Shown piece by piece: positions 8,214 through 15,041 of a DNA stretch of 21,566 nucleotides. This DNA is from CAYNYF01 sp964401385. GTDB lineage: Bacteria > Planctomycetota > Phycisphaerae > SM23-33. Numbering within the stretch: position 1 is the stretch's first letter; the number at the start of each line of letters is the position of its first letter. Where the stretch lies: NCBI GenBank assembly GCA_964401385.1, contig CAYNYF010000078.1:1-21566 (forward strand), given 5' to 3'. The position numbers and the translations under genes are program-made. A model generated the notes under the pieces. It was not told the DNA's origin. It did not search any database and was given only the letters and a program-made list of their open reading frames with translations.

Positions 8214-9182
8214 TCAGTTGGCGTACTTGGCCGCTATTTTCCGGGCCGACGCCGCCACGCGCCTCACCAGCGCCTTCGGCGCCAGAACATCCACCTGGTC
8301 GCCGTAGCCAAGGACCCACCAGACGATCTCGCCCAGACCGTCCACCCGGGCGAGAAAGTCGATCGAGCCGTCGTCCCTCCACGCCACGCGTTGAGAGTCA
8401 TGCCAACAGACCTCCGCCACGTTGCCGGCGACCTTTGACGAAAAGCGCAAATGCACGTCGTAGAGCTTTCCTTCCGGGATCATGCACCAGGCCTGCCCGA
8501 ATTCCGGCGTCGCGGTCTGGTCCGGGGACGGCTCGAAGGTTTCGTCCGTAACCGAGAGCCTGCGGATTCGGCCCAGCTTGAACGTCCGCCGCTGGCGATG
8601 CATCCGGGAATAGGCAATCAGGTACCACGCCCGGCCCACGAACAAGAGTCGAAGGGGTTCGACCTTCAACGTAATCTGCTTGCGCTCGTAGAAGCTGATG
8701 TAGACGATGCGGCAGAGCCGGTGCTCGGCAACGGCCCTGACCAGGCGGTCAAACAAATCGTCCAATCCCTGATGCCGGGCGGAAGCGGCCGGCATGATTG
8801 CCACGCTGTCCATGACCGTGCCCAGGTATTCCCGCACGGATTGCGGCACCACGCTCTCAACCTTCAGTGCCGCCCGACCGCTGGCCGCGGCCAACGGAAG
8901 CATGGAAGAGCCGCGCGTCCGCCTGGCCGAAACGAGCAAGGCCAGTGCCTCCAACAGCGTCAGGTTCACCGGCGGGAGGAAGAAGTGCTGGTTGATCCGG
9001 TACGTCTTCCGCAGGCGGTCGTAATAGTAGGGTATGTGTGCCATCTCCAGCATGTTCAGGTCGCGAAAAACGGTGCGACGGCTGACCTGCAACTCCTGGG
9101 CCAACTGCGCCACCGTAAAACTACGTCCGCTCTGTAGCATCGTGACCAACCGCAGCACCCTATAAATCCTGCTTATGCTCAT
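8214..9182 (-). CDS. WYL-domain transcriptional regulator (HTH-WYL-WCX)
   Basis: A 322-aa DNA-binding regulator. Residues 1-60 form a DeoR/HTH_11-type winged helix (FTVAQLAQELQVSRRTVFRD, with recognition helix near 34-42). Residues about 140-215 form the WYL domain with GRAWYLIAYSR (Trp186-Tyr-Leu188) and RTFKLGRI. The C-terminal segment to 322 fits the WCX dimerisation extension. WYL domains bind ligands, in known cases oligonucleotides or other nucleic-acid signals, and regulate DNA damage, phage defence or metabolism. ATG 9182 has AAAGGAG 8 nt upstream. A dyad at 9211-9228 lies just upstream of the ribosome site and may be an autoregulatory operator. It reads into dtd after 11 nt. No defence genes are nearby, so its regulon is unknown. 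Confidence 0.9.
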   Translation of the reverse strand: MSISRIYRVLRLVTMLQSGRSFTVAQLAQELQVSRRTVFRDLNMLEMAHIPYYYDRLRKTYRINQHFFLPPVNLTLLEALALLVSARRTRGSSMLPLAAASGRAALKVESVVPQSVREYLGTVMDSVAIMPAASARHQGLDDLFDRLVRAVAEHRLCRIVYISFYERKQITLKVEPLRLLFVGRAWYLIAYSRMHRQRRTFKLGRIRRLSVTDETFEPSPDQTATPEFGQAWCMIPEGKLYDVHLRFSSKVAGNVAEVCWHDSQRVAWRDDGSIDFLARVDGLGEIVWWVLGYGDQVDVLAPKALVRRVAASARKIAAKYAN

Positions 9183-9210
9183 GCCAACAGCTCCTTTATC
9201 GGGGGTGAGC

Positions 9211-9228
9211 GTGACAGGTGTATGTCAC
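9211..9228. promoter_or_regulatory. Dyad operator candidate upstream of the WYL regulator
   Basis: GTGACA (9211-9216) and TGTCAC (9223-9228) form a perfect 6-bp inverted repeat with a 6-nt spacer (12-bp centre-to-centre). It starts 29 bases upstream of the regulator's start codon, where a bound dimer would block transcription or initiation. Confidence 0.45.
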
Positions 9229-9551
9229 CATGCAGCGCTTTTTCAGAAAAACTTTGCCCCAAGCCGGGCTCACGCGGCCTTGGTTCAACCGCGATGTGAA
9301 CTGCCGGAAGCATGCTGGCCGCCTGCTAAGCCTACAGCGAACCCCCAGCGGCAACAAGCCGTCCGAGGCGGCGACCGCGCGGACTGCCAGCGTAGGCCGC
9401 CACGTCGACACGACCGAGCCGTCGGTCGCCCCGCTATTGCCGGCCGTTGGCAAGCCGTATAATCACGGGGCCTGCCTGTGTTGCGGCGACTGATGGCCGC
9501 TGAGGCGAAGTGAACCCGCGCCGCCGCGGATAAGGCCGAACGATGCTCGTC

Positions 9552-9584
9552 GGTTTGCGTACGCTCATATAGCGGATGCAAACC
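9552..9584 (+). promoter_or_regulatory. Two-tier hairpin directly before the metallophosphoesterase ribosome site
   Basis: GGTTTGC (9552-9558) pairs with GCAAACC (9578-9584), and inside it CGCT (9562-9565) pairs with AGCG (9571-9574) across a 5-nt loop, leaving a symmetric 3x3 internal loop. The stem ends 2 nt before GGAG (9587-9590) and 11 nt before the ATG, so it may influence translation. Confidence 0.4.
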
Positions 9585-9595
9585 TTGGAGAGCGC

Positions 9596-10474
9596 ATGCG
9601 CCTGCTGGTGACAGCCGATCTGCATTACGATACCCCCCGGAGCCGCGAGCCGGTCCGAGCGCTGGCCGAGGAGGCCTGCCGCGGCGGCGGGGACGTGCTG
9701 GTGCTCGTGGGCGACACGGCCGGCGTTGCCCACCAGCCGCTGCGGGAATGCCTGGCCCTGTTTGGCGAGTTCCCCGGCAGGAGATTCCTCGTTCCCGGCA
9801 ACCACTGCCTCTGGTGCCTGCCCGAAGAGGATTCGATCCAGCGATATGAGGAGATCCTCCCCGCCATCGCGGCCGAGGCCGGCTTTTCCTTGCTGGACCA
9901 CGAACCGACCGTGATCGAAGCAACGGGCTTGGTGGGTTCGGTCGGCTGGTACGACTACTCATATCGTGAACGGCGATTGAAGATCCCTCTGGAATTCTAC
10001 AAGGCGAAGGTCTCGCCGGGAGCGGCCGGGAAGTTCCCCGAGCACCGCCACTTGCTGGAGACCTACCGCGGGAAACTGGCCGACTGGCACATGAACATGA
10101 ACGCGCGCTGGATGGACGGCGTTCGCGTGCGGATGAACATGACTGACGAGGAATTCCTGGATTACCTGGTGGCCAAGCTCCGCGACCAGTTGGATCGTTT
10201 CCAGGCCGACGCCGGGGTCCGGCGGGTCGTGGCGTTCATACATCACCTGCCGTTCCGCCGGCTCGTGCCGACCGGCCGGCCGGCGGTAGTGGCCTTCGCC
10301 GCCGCCTACATGGGCTCCGACAAGATCGGGCGGATCCTGGCGGACTGCCCGAAACTCACGCACGTGTTCTGCGGTCATTCCCATTGGCGAGACGCGGTCC
10401 AAATCGGGAAAATCAAGGTGATCAACGTGGGCAGCACGTATACACAAAAGCACCTGGAGGTGTTGGACTTGTAG
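9596..10474 (+). CDS. Calcineurin-like metallophosphoesterase
   Basis: A 292-aa cytoplasmic protein with the full set of dinuclear-metal motifs: DLH (Asp8, His10), GDT (Asp40), GNHC (Asn69, His70), the HH pair at 216-217 and the terminal GHSH at 260-263. It therefore should hydrolyse a phosphoester, but the substrate is not apparent. A roughly 100-residue insertion between GNH and HH (WYDYSYRERR...WHMNMNARW) probably forms a cap. The usual GNHD/E is GNHC here. ATG 9596 has GGAG 5 nt upstream and opens the first beta strand. It is followed after 26 nt by the HtrA-type protease gene and may share its transcript. Confidence 0.88.
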   Translation: MRLLVTADLHYDTPRSREPVRALAEEACRGGGDVLVLVGDTAGVAHQPLRECLALFGEFPGRRFLVPGNHCLWCLPEEDSIQRYEEILPAIAAEAGFSLLDHEPTVIEATGLVGSVGWYDYSYRERRLKIPLEFYKAKVSPGAAGKFPEHRHLLETYRGKLADWHMNMNARWMDGVRVRMNMTDEEFLDYLVAKLRDQLDRFQADAGVRRVVAFIHHLPFRRLVPTGRPAVVAFAAAYMGSDKIGRILADCPKLTHVFCGHSHWRDAVQIGKIKVINVGSTYTQKHLEVLDL

Positions 10475-10500
10475 GCGTCTGAACGACGAGTGAGGCGATC

Positions 10501-11952
10501 ATGAAAGCTCGAGCAATAACTTTGCCGGGGGTCCTGGCGATAGTGCTCCTTTCCCATTCGGCCATCGACGCGACGGCCGCGCCGCCGCCCGCCGAGCGAG
10601 CGGGAATCGGTCCGGCGGGGCCGGCCCGGGCGGCGGAGTCGAATCCGCTGCGGATCACGCCGGTTGTCAAGGCGTATCGGAAGTCCCGCCCGGCCGTGGT
10701 CAACATCTCCACGGAGCGGCTCATCCAGACGCGATGGGGGCTGTTCGGATTTGGCGACGACCCGTTCGAGGAGTTCTTCCCGAAGCGGACCATGCGGACC
10801 GCCAGCCTCGGCAGCGGCTTCCTCATTCATCCGGCAGGCTACATTATCACCAACGCCCACGTCGTCCGTCGCGCCCAGAAAATCACCGCCACCCTTTCCG
10901 ACAAGTCCACTCACGCTGCCGAGGTGGTCGCCGCCAACGACGCCCACGACCTGGCCGTGCTGAGGATCAAGGACGCCAAAGGCCGGAAGTTCGGCTTCCT
11001 GCGGCTGGGGCGCAGCGACGACCTCATGATCGGCGAAACCGTCATCGCGATCGGCAACCCGTTCGGTTACCAGAACACGTGCAGCACCGGCGTGATCAGC
11101 GCGTTGGGCCGCAAGCTGGAGTTCCGCGGCGGCAGTGTCTATCGCGGGCTGATTCAGATCGACGCGCCGATCAACCCGGGAAACTCCGGCGGGCCGCTGC
11201 TGAACATTGCCGGCGAGCTGATCGGCATCAACACCGCCATCCGCGCCGACGCCCAGGGCATCGGCTTCGCCATTCCGGTGGACATGCTCGAGGCGGACAT
11301 ACCGAAGCTGCTGGACTTCGAGCGGCTCAACCGGGTGATCTTCGGGCTCACCGTGCGGCAGCGGCGGACGGATCGCGGCGGGAACCTGGTCGTCGCCGCG
11401 GTCGCGGCCGACACCCCGGCCGCACGCGCCGGCTGCAAGGTCGGCGACCGCCTGCTGACGCTGAACGGAAAAAACCTGGTGCAACTGCCGGACTATCAGA
11501 TCGAAATGCTGTCGGCCCGGCCCGGCTCCAAAGTAAAGTTGCGGGTCCTGCGCGGCGGCAGGAAGATCGACCTGGAGGTGGCGGTTACCATCCGTCCCAA
11601 GCCGGACGGGGCCGCCTTGGCCCAGCGGCTGTTCGGCATGAAGCTGCGGCAGCTCACGCCGGAACTGGCCCGGCGGCTGGGACTGGCGGTCAACGCCGGC
11701 CTGATCGTGGACGGCGTCGAGGCCAACGCCCCCGCCGCCCGGCTGGGCATTCGCTCCGGCGACGTGGTCTTCCAGCTCGGGCGCTGGTACGTTACCGACC
11801 TGGAAAGGGTCGGGCTGATCCTTGAGGACGTTGGCCCCGGGGAGGTCCTGAGGGTCGGGATCGTCCGGGGAAGGGTCCGGGCATGGGGCTCCATCGAGGC
11901 GCGCAAGATCGAGGTTCGGCCGCCGGCTGAGAAAGGCAAAGTGCGCGTATGA
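10501..11952 (+). CDS. HtrA/DegP-family trypsin-like serine protease with two PDZ domains
   Basis: A 483-aa envelope protease/chaperone. Residues 1-27 form a signal peptide ending ATAA. The protease domain (about 55-265) carries the triad His120 (TNAHVV), Asp150 (HDLAVL) and Ser229 (PGNSGGPL). Two PDZ domains follow at about 280-362 (GLTVRQRR...DTPAARAGCKVGDRLLTLNG) and 380-465 (GLIVDGVEANAPAARLGIRSGDVV). This layout and length match DegP/DegQ-type proteins that degrade misfolded exported proteins. The segment between residues 72 and 100 is a flexible loop with GFGDDPFEEFF, as in DegP LA-loops. ATG 10501 has GTGAGG about 6 nt upstream. The stop overlaps the next gene's start by 4 nt. No sigmaE-type promoter was recognised. 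Confidence 0.93.
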   Translation: MKARAITLPGVLAIVLLSHSAIDATAAPPPAERAGIGPAGPARAAESNPLRITPVVKAYRKSRPAVVNISTERLIQTRWGLFGFGDDPFEEFFPKRTMRTASLGSGFLIHPAGYIITNAHVVRRAQKITATLSDKSTHAAEVVAANDAHDLAVLRIKDAKGRKFGFLRLGRSDDLMIGETVIAIGNPFGYQNTCSTGVISALGRKLEFRGGSVYRGLIQIDAPINPGNSGGPLLNIAGELIGINTAIRADAQGIGFAIPVDMLEADIPKLLDFERLNRVIFGLTVRQRRTDRGGNLVVAAVAADTPAARAGCKVGDRLLTLNGKNLVQLPDYQIEMLSARPGSKVKLRVLRGGRKIDLEVAVTIRPKPDGAALAQRLFGMKLRQLTPELARRLGLAVNAGLIVDGVEANAPAARLGIRSGDVVFQLGRWYVTDLERVGLILEDVGPGEVLRVGIVRGRVRAWGSIEARKIEVRPPAEKGKVRV

Positions 11953-13082
11953 AAGTGCTCGTCGCGCCGGATTCGTTCAAGGAGTCGCTATCGGCGGTTG
12001 AGGTGGCCGAGGCGATGGCCGCCGGTGTGCGGCAGGCCGCCCCCGACGCTCAAGTCGACCTTTGCCCGATGGCCGACGGCGGCGAGGGGACGGTCGAGGC
12101 GATGGTGGCGGCCACGGGCGGGCAGCTTCGAACCGCCGAGGTCTTCGGGCCCCTCAGCGAGCCGCGAGAGGCCCGCTTCGGCATGCTGGGCGACGCCAGC
12201 ACCGCCGTAATCGAAATGGCGGCGGCCGGCGGCCTGGCGCTGGTCGCGCCCGACAGGCGAAATCCCCTCCGCACCACCACCTTCGGCGTCGGCGGCCTGA
12301 TTCGGGCGGCCCTGGACGCCGCCGCCGAGAGCATCCTCGTCGGCATCGGCGGATCGGCGACGGTGGACGGCGGCGCCGGCTGCGCGCAGGCGCTGGGGGT
12401 GGTGTTTATCGACCGCCACGGCCGGGCTTTTCCCTGCGGCCTGGGCGGCGGCGACCTGGCCGACGTGGGGCGAGTCGACATCAGCGACCGCGATCCGCGG
12501 ATCGCCCGGACGGAGATGCGCGTTGCCTGCGACGTGACCAATCCGCTGACCGGCCCGCAAGGCGCCGCAGCCGTCTACGGGCCGCAGAAGGGGGCAACGC
12601 CGGAGATGGTCAAGACCCTGGAGGCGGGTCTGGCCAACCTGGCCGGCGTCATCCGGCGCGACCTGGGGGTCGACGTGGAGCACCTGCCCGGGGCAGGAGC
12701 GGCCGGCGGACTGGGGGCCGGGCTGGTCGCCTTCTGCGGGGCGACGCTCCAGCGGGGGGTGGAGATCGTCGCCGACGCGGTCGGCCTGGAAGAGCGAATC
12801 CGCGCAGCGGATCTCGTAATCACCGGCGAGGGCAAGCTCGACGCCCAATCGGCCGCCGGCAAGACCGCCTTCGGAGTCGCGAAGCTCGCGGCCGGCGGCG
12901 GCGTGCCCGCCATCTGCATCCCCGGGAAGGCCGACTCTGACGCGCCGAAGGACCTCTTCCGGTTAACCCGCCCTTTGGTCGACGGCGACGTCACCACCAA
13001 GCAGGCCCTCGCCGAGCCGGCGCGCCTCCTGGCCCGCCGCGCTGCCGAGGCCATCCGCGCCCTCGGCGGCGCGGACCGCTAA
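11949..13082 (+). CDS. Glycerate kinase (class II, GlxK/GarK family)
   Basis: A 377-aa cytoplasmic kinase phosphorylating D-glycerate with ATP, feeding it into lower glycolysis. Family signatures are MKVLVAPDSFKESLSA at the N-terminus, PMADGGEGTVEA near 40-51, GIGGSATVDGGAGCAQALG near 132-150, CDVTNPLTGPQGAA, LPGAGAAGGLGAGL, and DLVITGEGKLDAQSAAGK. Length equals typical GlxK (about 380). ATG 11949 overlaps the protease stop as ATGA, which indicates translational coupling, though a functional link between the two proteins is not obvious. Whether the product is 2- or 3-phosphoglycerate cannot be read; most members of this family make 2-phosphoglycerate. Confidence 0.93.
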   Translation: MKVLVAPDSFKESLSAVEVAEAMAAGVRQAAPDAQVDLCPMADGGEGTVEAMVAATGGQLRTAEVFGPLSEPREARFGMLGDASTAVIEMAAAGGLALVAPDRRNPLRTTTFGVGGLIRAALDAAAESILVGIGGSATVDGGAGCAQALGVVFIDRHGRAFPCGLGGGDLADVGRVDISDRDPRIARTEMRVACDVTNPLTGPQGAAAVYGPQKGATPEMVKTLEAGLANLAGVIRRDLGVDVEHLPGAGAAGGLGAGLVAFCGATLQRGVEIVADAVGLEERIRAADLVITGEGKLDAQSAAGKTAFGVAKLAAGGGVPAICIPGKADSDAPKDLFRLTRPLVDGDVTTKQALAEPARLLARRAAEAIRALGGADR

Positions 13083-13201
13083 CAGCCCGTTGAGAAAGTG
13101 GTGTAACTAATTGTGTGTAACTTGGTAGTAGTCGTGGGCTATTGAAAGCTGTTGATTGTGTTGGCGGTTTGATGGGCGTCCAAGCGGGCGAGCAGATGAG
13201 A
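13083..13201. other. AT-richer gap with GTGTAAC direct repeat
   Basis: Between the convergent glycerate kinase and apt genes, GTGTAAC occurs at 13101-13107 and 13115-13121 (14-bp period) in a stretch visibly less GC-rich than its surroundings. No hairpin-plus-T terminator is seen. It may be a relic of an insertion-sequence end, but no transposase remnant supports that. Confidence 0.35.
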
Positions 13202-13720
13202 TCACTCCACGCGGATGAGGCTGTGGACGTCGTAGCCGGGGAGCTTCTCCCGGCCGTTGAGGAAGCACAGCTCGATCAGGAAGGCCACGCCGACGATCTC
13301 GCCTGCGAGCTGCTCGACCAGATCGCAGGCCGCGGCCATGGTGCCGCCGGTCGCCAGCAGGTCGTCCAGCATCAGCACCTTGTCGCCGCGGCCGATGGCG
13401 TCGGCGTGAATCTCGACGGCGTCCGTGCCGTACTCCAGGGCGTACTGGCGCTTGATCGTCTTATGGGGCAGCTTGCCGGGCTTGCGCAGCGGCACGAAGC
13501 CCGCCCCCAACTGCCGGGCGACGGCGCCGCCGAAGATGAACCCGCGGCTCTCGATGGCGGTGACGGTCTTGACGCCGCGGCCGTCGAAGGGCTCCGCCAA
13601 GCGGCGGACGGCCTCGTCCAGAGCGGCGGCGTCGGCCAGCAGCGGGGTGATGTCCTTGAAGATGATGCCCTTCTTGGGAAAGTCCGGGACGTCGCGAATG
13701 AATTTCTCCAGGTCGACCAT
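13202..13720 (-). CDS. apt: Adenine phosphoribosyltransferase
   Basis: A 172-aa cytoplasmic salvage enzyme making AMP from adenine and PRPP. It starts MVDLEKFIRDVPDFPKKGI, has FKDITPLLAD, ESRGFIFGGAVA, the RKPGKLP loop and the PRPP-binding signature VLMLDDLLATGGTM at 115-128, then ends with GYDVHSLI. Length is normal for bacterial Apt. ATG 13720 is chosen because GGAG lies 7 nt upstream and the conserved N-terminus starts there; the open frame extends to 13894 with Arg/Pro-rich, non-conserved sequence. A possible promoter lies at 13785-13813. Confidence 0.95.
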   Translation of the reverse strand: MVDLEKFIRDVPDFPKKGIIFKDITPLLADAAALDEAVRRLAEPFDGRGVKTVTAIESRGFIFGGAVARQLGAGFVPLRKPGKLPHKTIKRQYALEYGTDAVEIHADAIGRGDKVLMLDDLLATGGTMAAACDLVEQLAGEIVGVAFLIELCFLNGREKLPGYDVHSLIRVE

Positions 13721-13784
13721 GCTTCGGCTCCGGCTTGGCTTGGGTTCCTGCCCGGAGGCAACCGACGGCCTCCAGGCCCGGCAC

Positions 13785-13813
13785 AACCTAGCGGGCTCGG
13801 CCGGCGCCGTCCA
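13785..13813 (-). promoter_or_regulatory. Candidate promoter for apt
   Basis: On the minus strand TGGACG (13813-13808) and TAGGTT (13790-13785) are 17 nt apart, giving about a 60-nt 5' UTR. Both boxes are imperfect, so this is a weak call. Confidence 0.3.
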
Positions 13814-13868
13814 GGGCAAATTGGCGCGGCGGCGATAGCGCCGGGCGGCGGAAGGGATGGTCTGCCCG

Positions 13869-13896
13869 GCGTGGCCGCCTGGCGGGCGGGCCACGC
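13869..13896 (-). terminator. GC hairpin in the sigma-factor/apt gap
   Basis: GCGTGGCC (13869-13876) pairs perfectly with GGCCACGC (13889-13896), with further inner pairing. It lies in the 323-nt gap between the sigma factor stop and apt start, and could end sigma-factor transcription. No T-run follows. The remaining bases 13897-14043 show nothing I can name. Confidence 0.35.
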
Positions 13897-14043
13897 AAGA
13901 CTCCTCACACGGTCATTTGCCGGCCGGTGGCGGCCGGATTCCCGGCAGCGGGCGACCGCGACAGCAAGCACGGCCGCCCTATCGAGAACCGCGAGACGCG
14001 GCGGGCCTCGCCCCCGCCGTCGGCGGGAGATCCGCCGGAGGCG

Positions 14044-14859
14044 CTACAGCATTTCCTCCAGCAGGCCCTGCAACTTTGCCAGCGCCTGATTTCCGAGCTG
14101 GCGAACGCGCTCGCGGGTCAGGCCCACCATTGCCCCAACTTCCTTATACGTCCTTGGCGGGTCTTCATGTCCATCCAGTCCGAAGCGGTAGGTCAGGATG
14201 TTCCGCTCCCGCTCCGGCAGTTGCCCTAACAGCTTCTCGACCAGGGCGGCGTTGCCCTCGTCCTCGAAGAGCTTCTCCGGCTCGGAACTGACGTCCGACA
14301 GGATTTCCGCCAGGGACTGCGCCTCATCGCCGACCATTTGCGTGGGGGCGTTGACGGCCATGATCCCCTGGTGAACCATCTCGGCCTTCTTCCTGGAGAT
14401 TTTCAGCTTCTTCGCGATTTCATCGATGCTCGCCGGCCGGCCCAGCTTCTCTTCCAGATCGCGGGCGGCCTTTCGCCACTTGCTCACCTGCTGCACCATG
14501 TACGCGGGGATGTGAATCGGCTGGACGGCGTTGATCAACGCCCGCTTGATCGCCTGCTTGATCCACCAGGCCGCGTACGTGCTGAAGCGAACCCCCGCGT
14601 CCGGATCGAATTCCTCCACCGCCCGCATCAGGCCGAGATTGCCCTCGGCCACCAGGTCGCTCAGCGGCATGCCGCGATTGGAGAAGCGCTTGGCAAGGCT
14701 GACCACCAGCCGGAGGTTCGCCTGGATCATCTGCTCACGCGCGGCCGGGTCCTGCTCATCGCGGATCTGCCGCGCGAGCTGTTTCTCCTGCTCGGGCGTG
14801 AGCAGCTCGGTGTCCGTAATTCGCTCGAGATACCATCCCAGCCCTGCTTTCCCGGCCAT
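14044..14859 (-). CDS. Sigma70-family RNA polymerase sigma factor (RpoD/RpoS-like)
   Basis: A 271-aa primary-type sigma factor with regions 1.2 to 4 and no long acidic region 1.1. Region 1.2 starts YLERITDTELLTPEQEKQL. Region 2 includes ANLRLVVSLAKRFSNRGMPLSDLVAEGNLGLMRA written here in pieces, with core-binding and FDPDAGVRFSTYAAWWIKQAI (regions 2.2-2.4). Region 3 has GRPASIDEIAKKL. Region 4 has RNILTYRFGLDG and the helix-turn-helix EVGAMVGLTRERVRQL. Its size suits an alternative group 2 factor (RpoS/SigB-like) rather than a full housekeeping RpoD. ATG 14859 is chosen because GGAGG stands 9 nt upstream. In-frame ATG 14922 and GTG 14928 would add an Ala-rich stretch but have no ribosome site. 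It lies downstream of rpsA on the same strand, after 182 nt. Confidence 0.9.
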   Translation of the reverse strand: MAGKAGLGWYLERITDTELLTPEQEKQLARQIRDEQDPAAREQMIQANLRLVVSLAKRFSNRGMPLSDLVAEGNLGLMRAVEEFDPDAGVRFSTYAAWWIKQAIKRALINAVQPIHIPAYMVQQVSKWRKAARDLEEKLGRPASIDEIAKKLKISRKKAEMVHQGIMAVNAPTQMVGDEAQSLAEILSDVSSEPEKLFEDEGNAALVEKLLGQLPERERNILTYRFGLDGHEDPPRTYKEVGAMVGLTRERVRQLGNQALAKLQGLLEEML

Positions 14860-14986
14860 GACGCCAGACCTCCATTTTTCAAGTGCGGCCGCGGCGGCCG
14901 CCAGAGGGTCAATCGACTCCATAACCACTGTCGACCGCTACCGGCGAGGACTTGATTAGGGAAAGGTTCTGGCGCGGCGCGGCAAC

Positions 14987-15002
14987 GGGCGCGCCCGCGC
15001 CC
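14987..15002 (-). terminator. GC-rich hairpin downstream of rpsA
   Basis: GGGCGCG-CC-CGCGCCC is a perfect 7-bp inverted repeat in the 182-nt gap between rpsA and the sigma factor gene. It may terminate rpsA transcripts, but no T-run follows. Such GC repeats are common in this composition. Confidence 0.25.
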
Positions 15003-15041
15003 GCGAAAGGGCATCTCGCCCGCACCCCCCATGGGGCTAAC

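Larger units (their letters stand above)
9183..9595. other. Divergent intergenic region between WYL regulator and metallophosphoesterase
   Basis: No gene is seen in these 413 bases. Besides the dyad at 9211-9228 and the hairpin at 9552-9584 it has TTTTTCAGAAAAA near 9239-9251 and a perfect TATAAT at 9458-9463 on the plus strand. That -10 box has only a weak -35 (TATTGC, 17 nt upstream), and it could start the metallophosphoesterase transcript with about a 125-nt leader. Confidence 0.5.

Noticed and set aside
10375..11484. A 369-codon frame antisense to the HtrA protease and phosphoesterase
   Set aside because: It overlaps two genes with complete catalytic motifs and looks like a codon-bias shadow.
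13083..13140. End of an insertion sequence
   Set aside because: GTGTAAC repeats and lower GC are suggestive, but there is no transposase fragment, matching terminal repeat or target duplication.
14885..14901. GCGGCCGC-type palindrome upstream of the sigma factor
   Set aside because: GC-only self-complementary words of this size are expected in this composition, and it overlaps an Ala-rich in-frame stretch.
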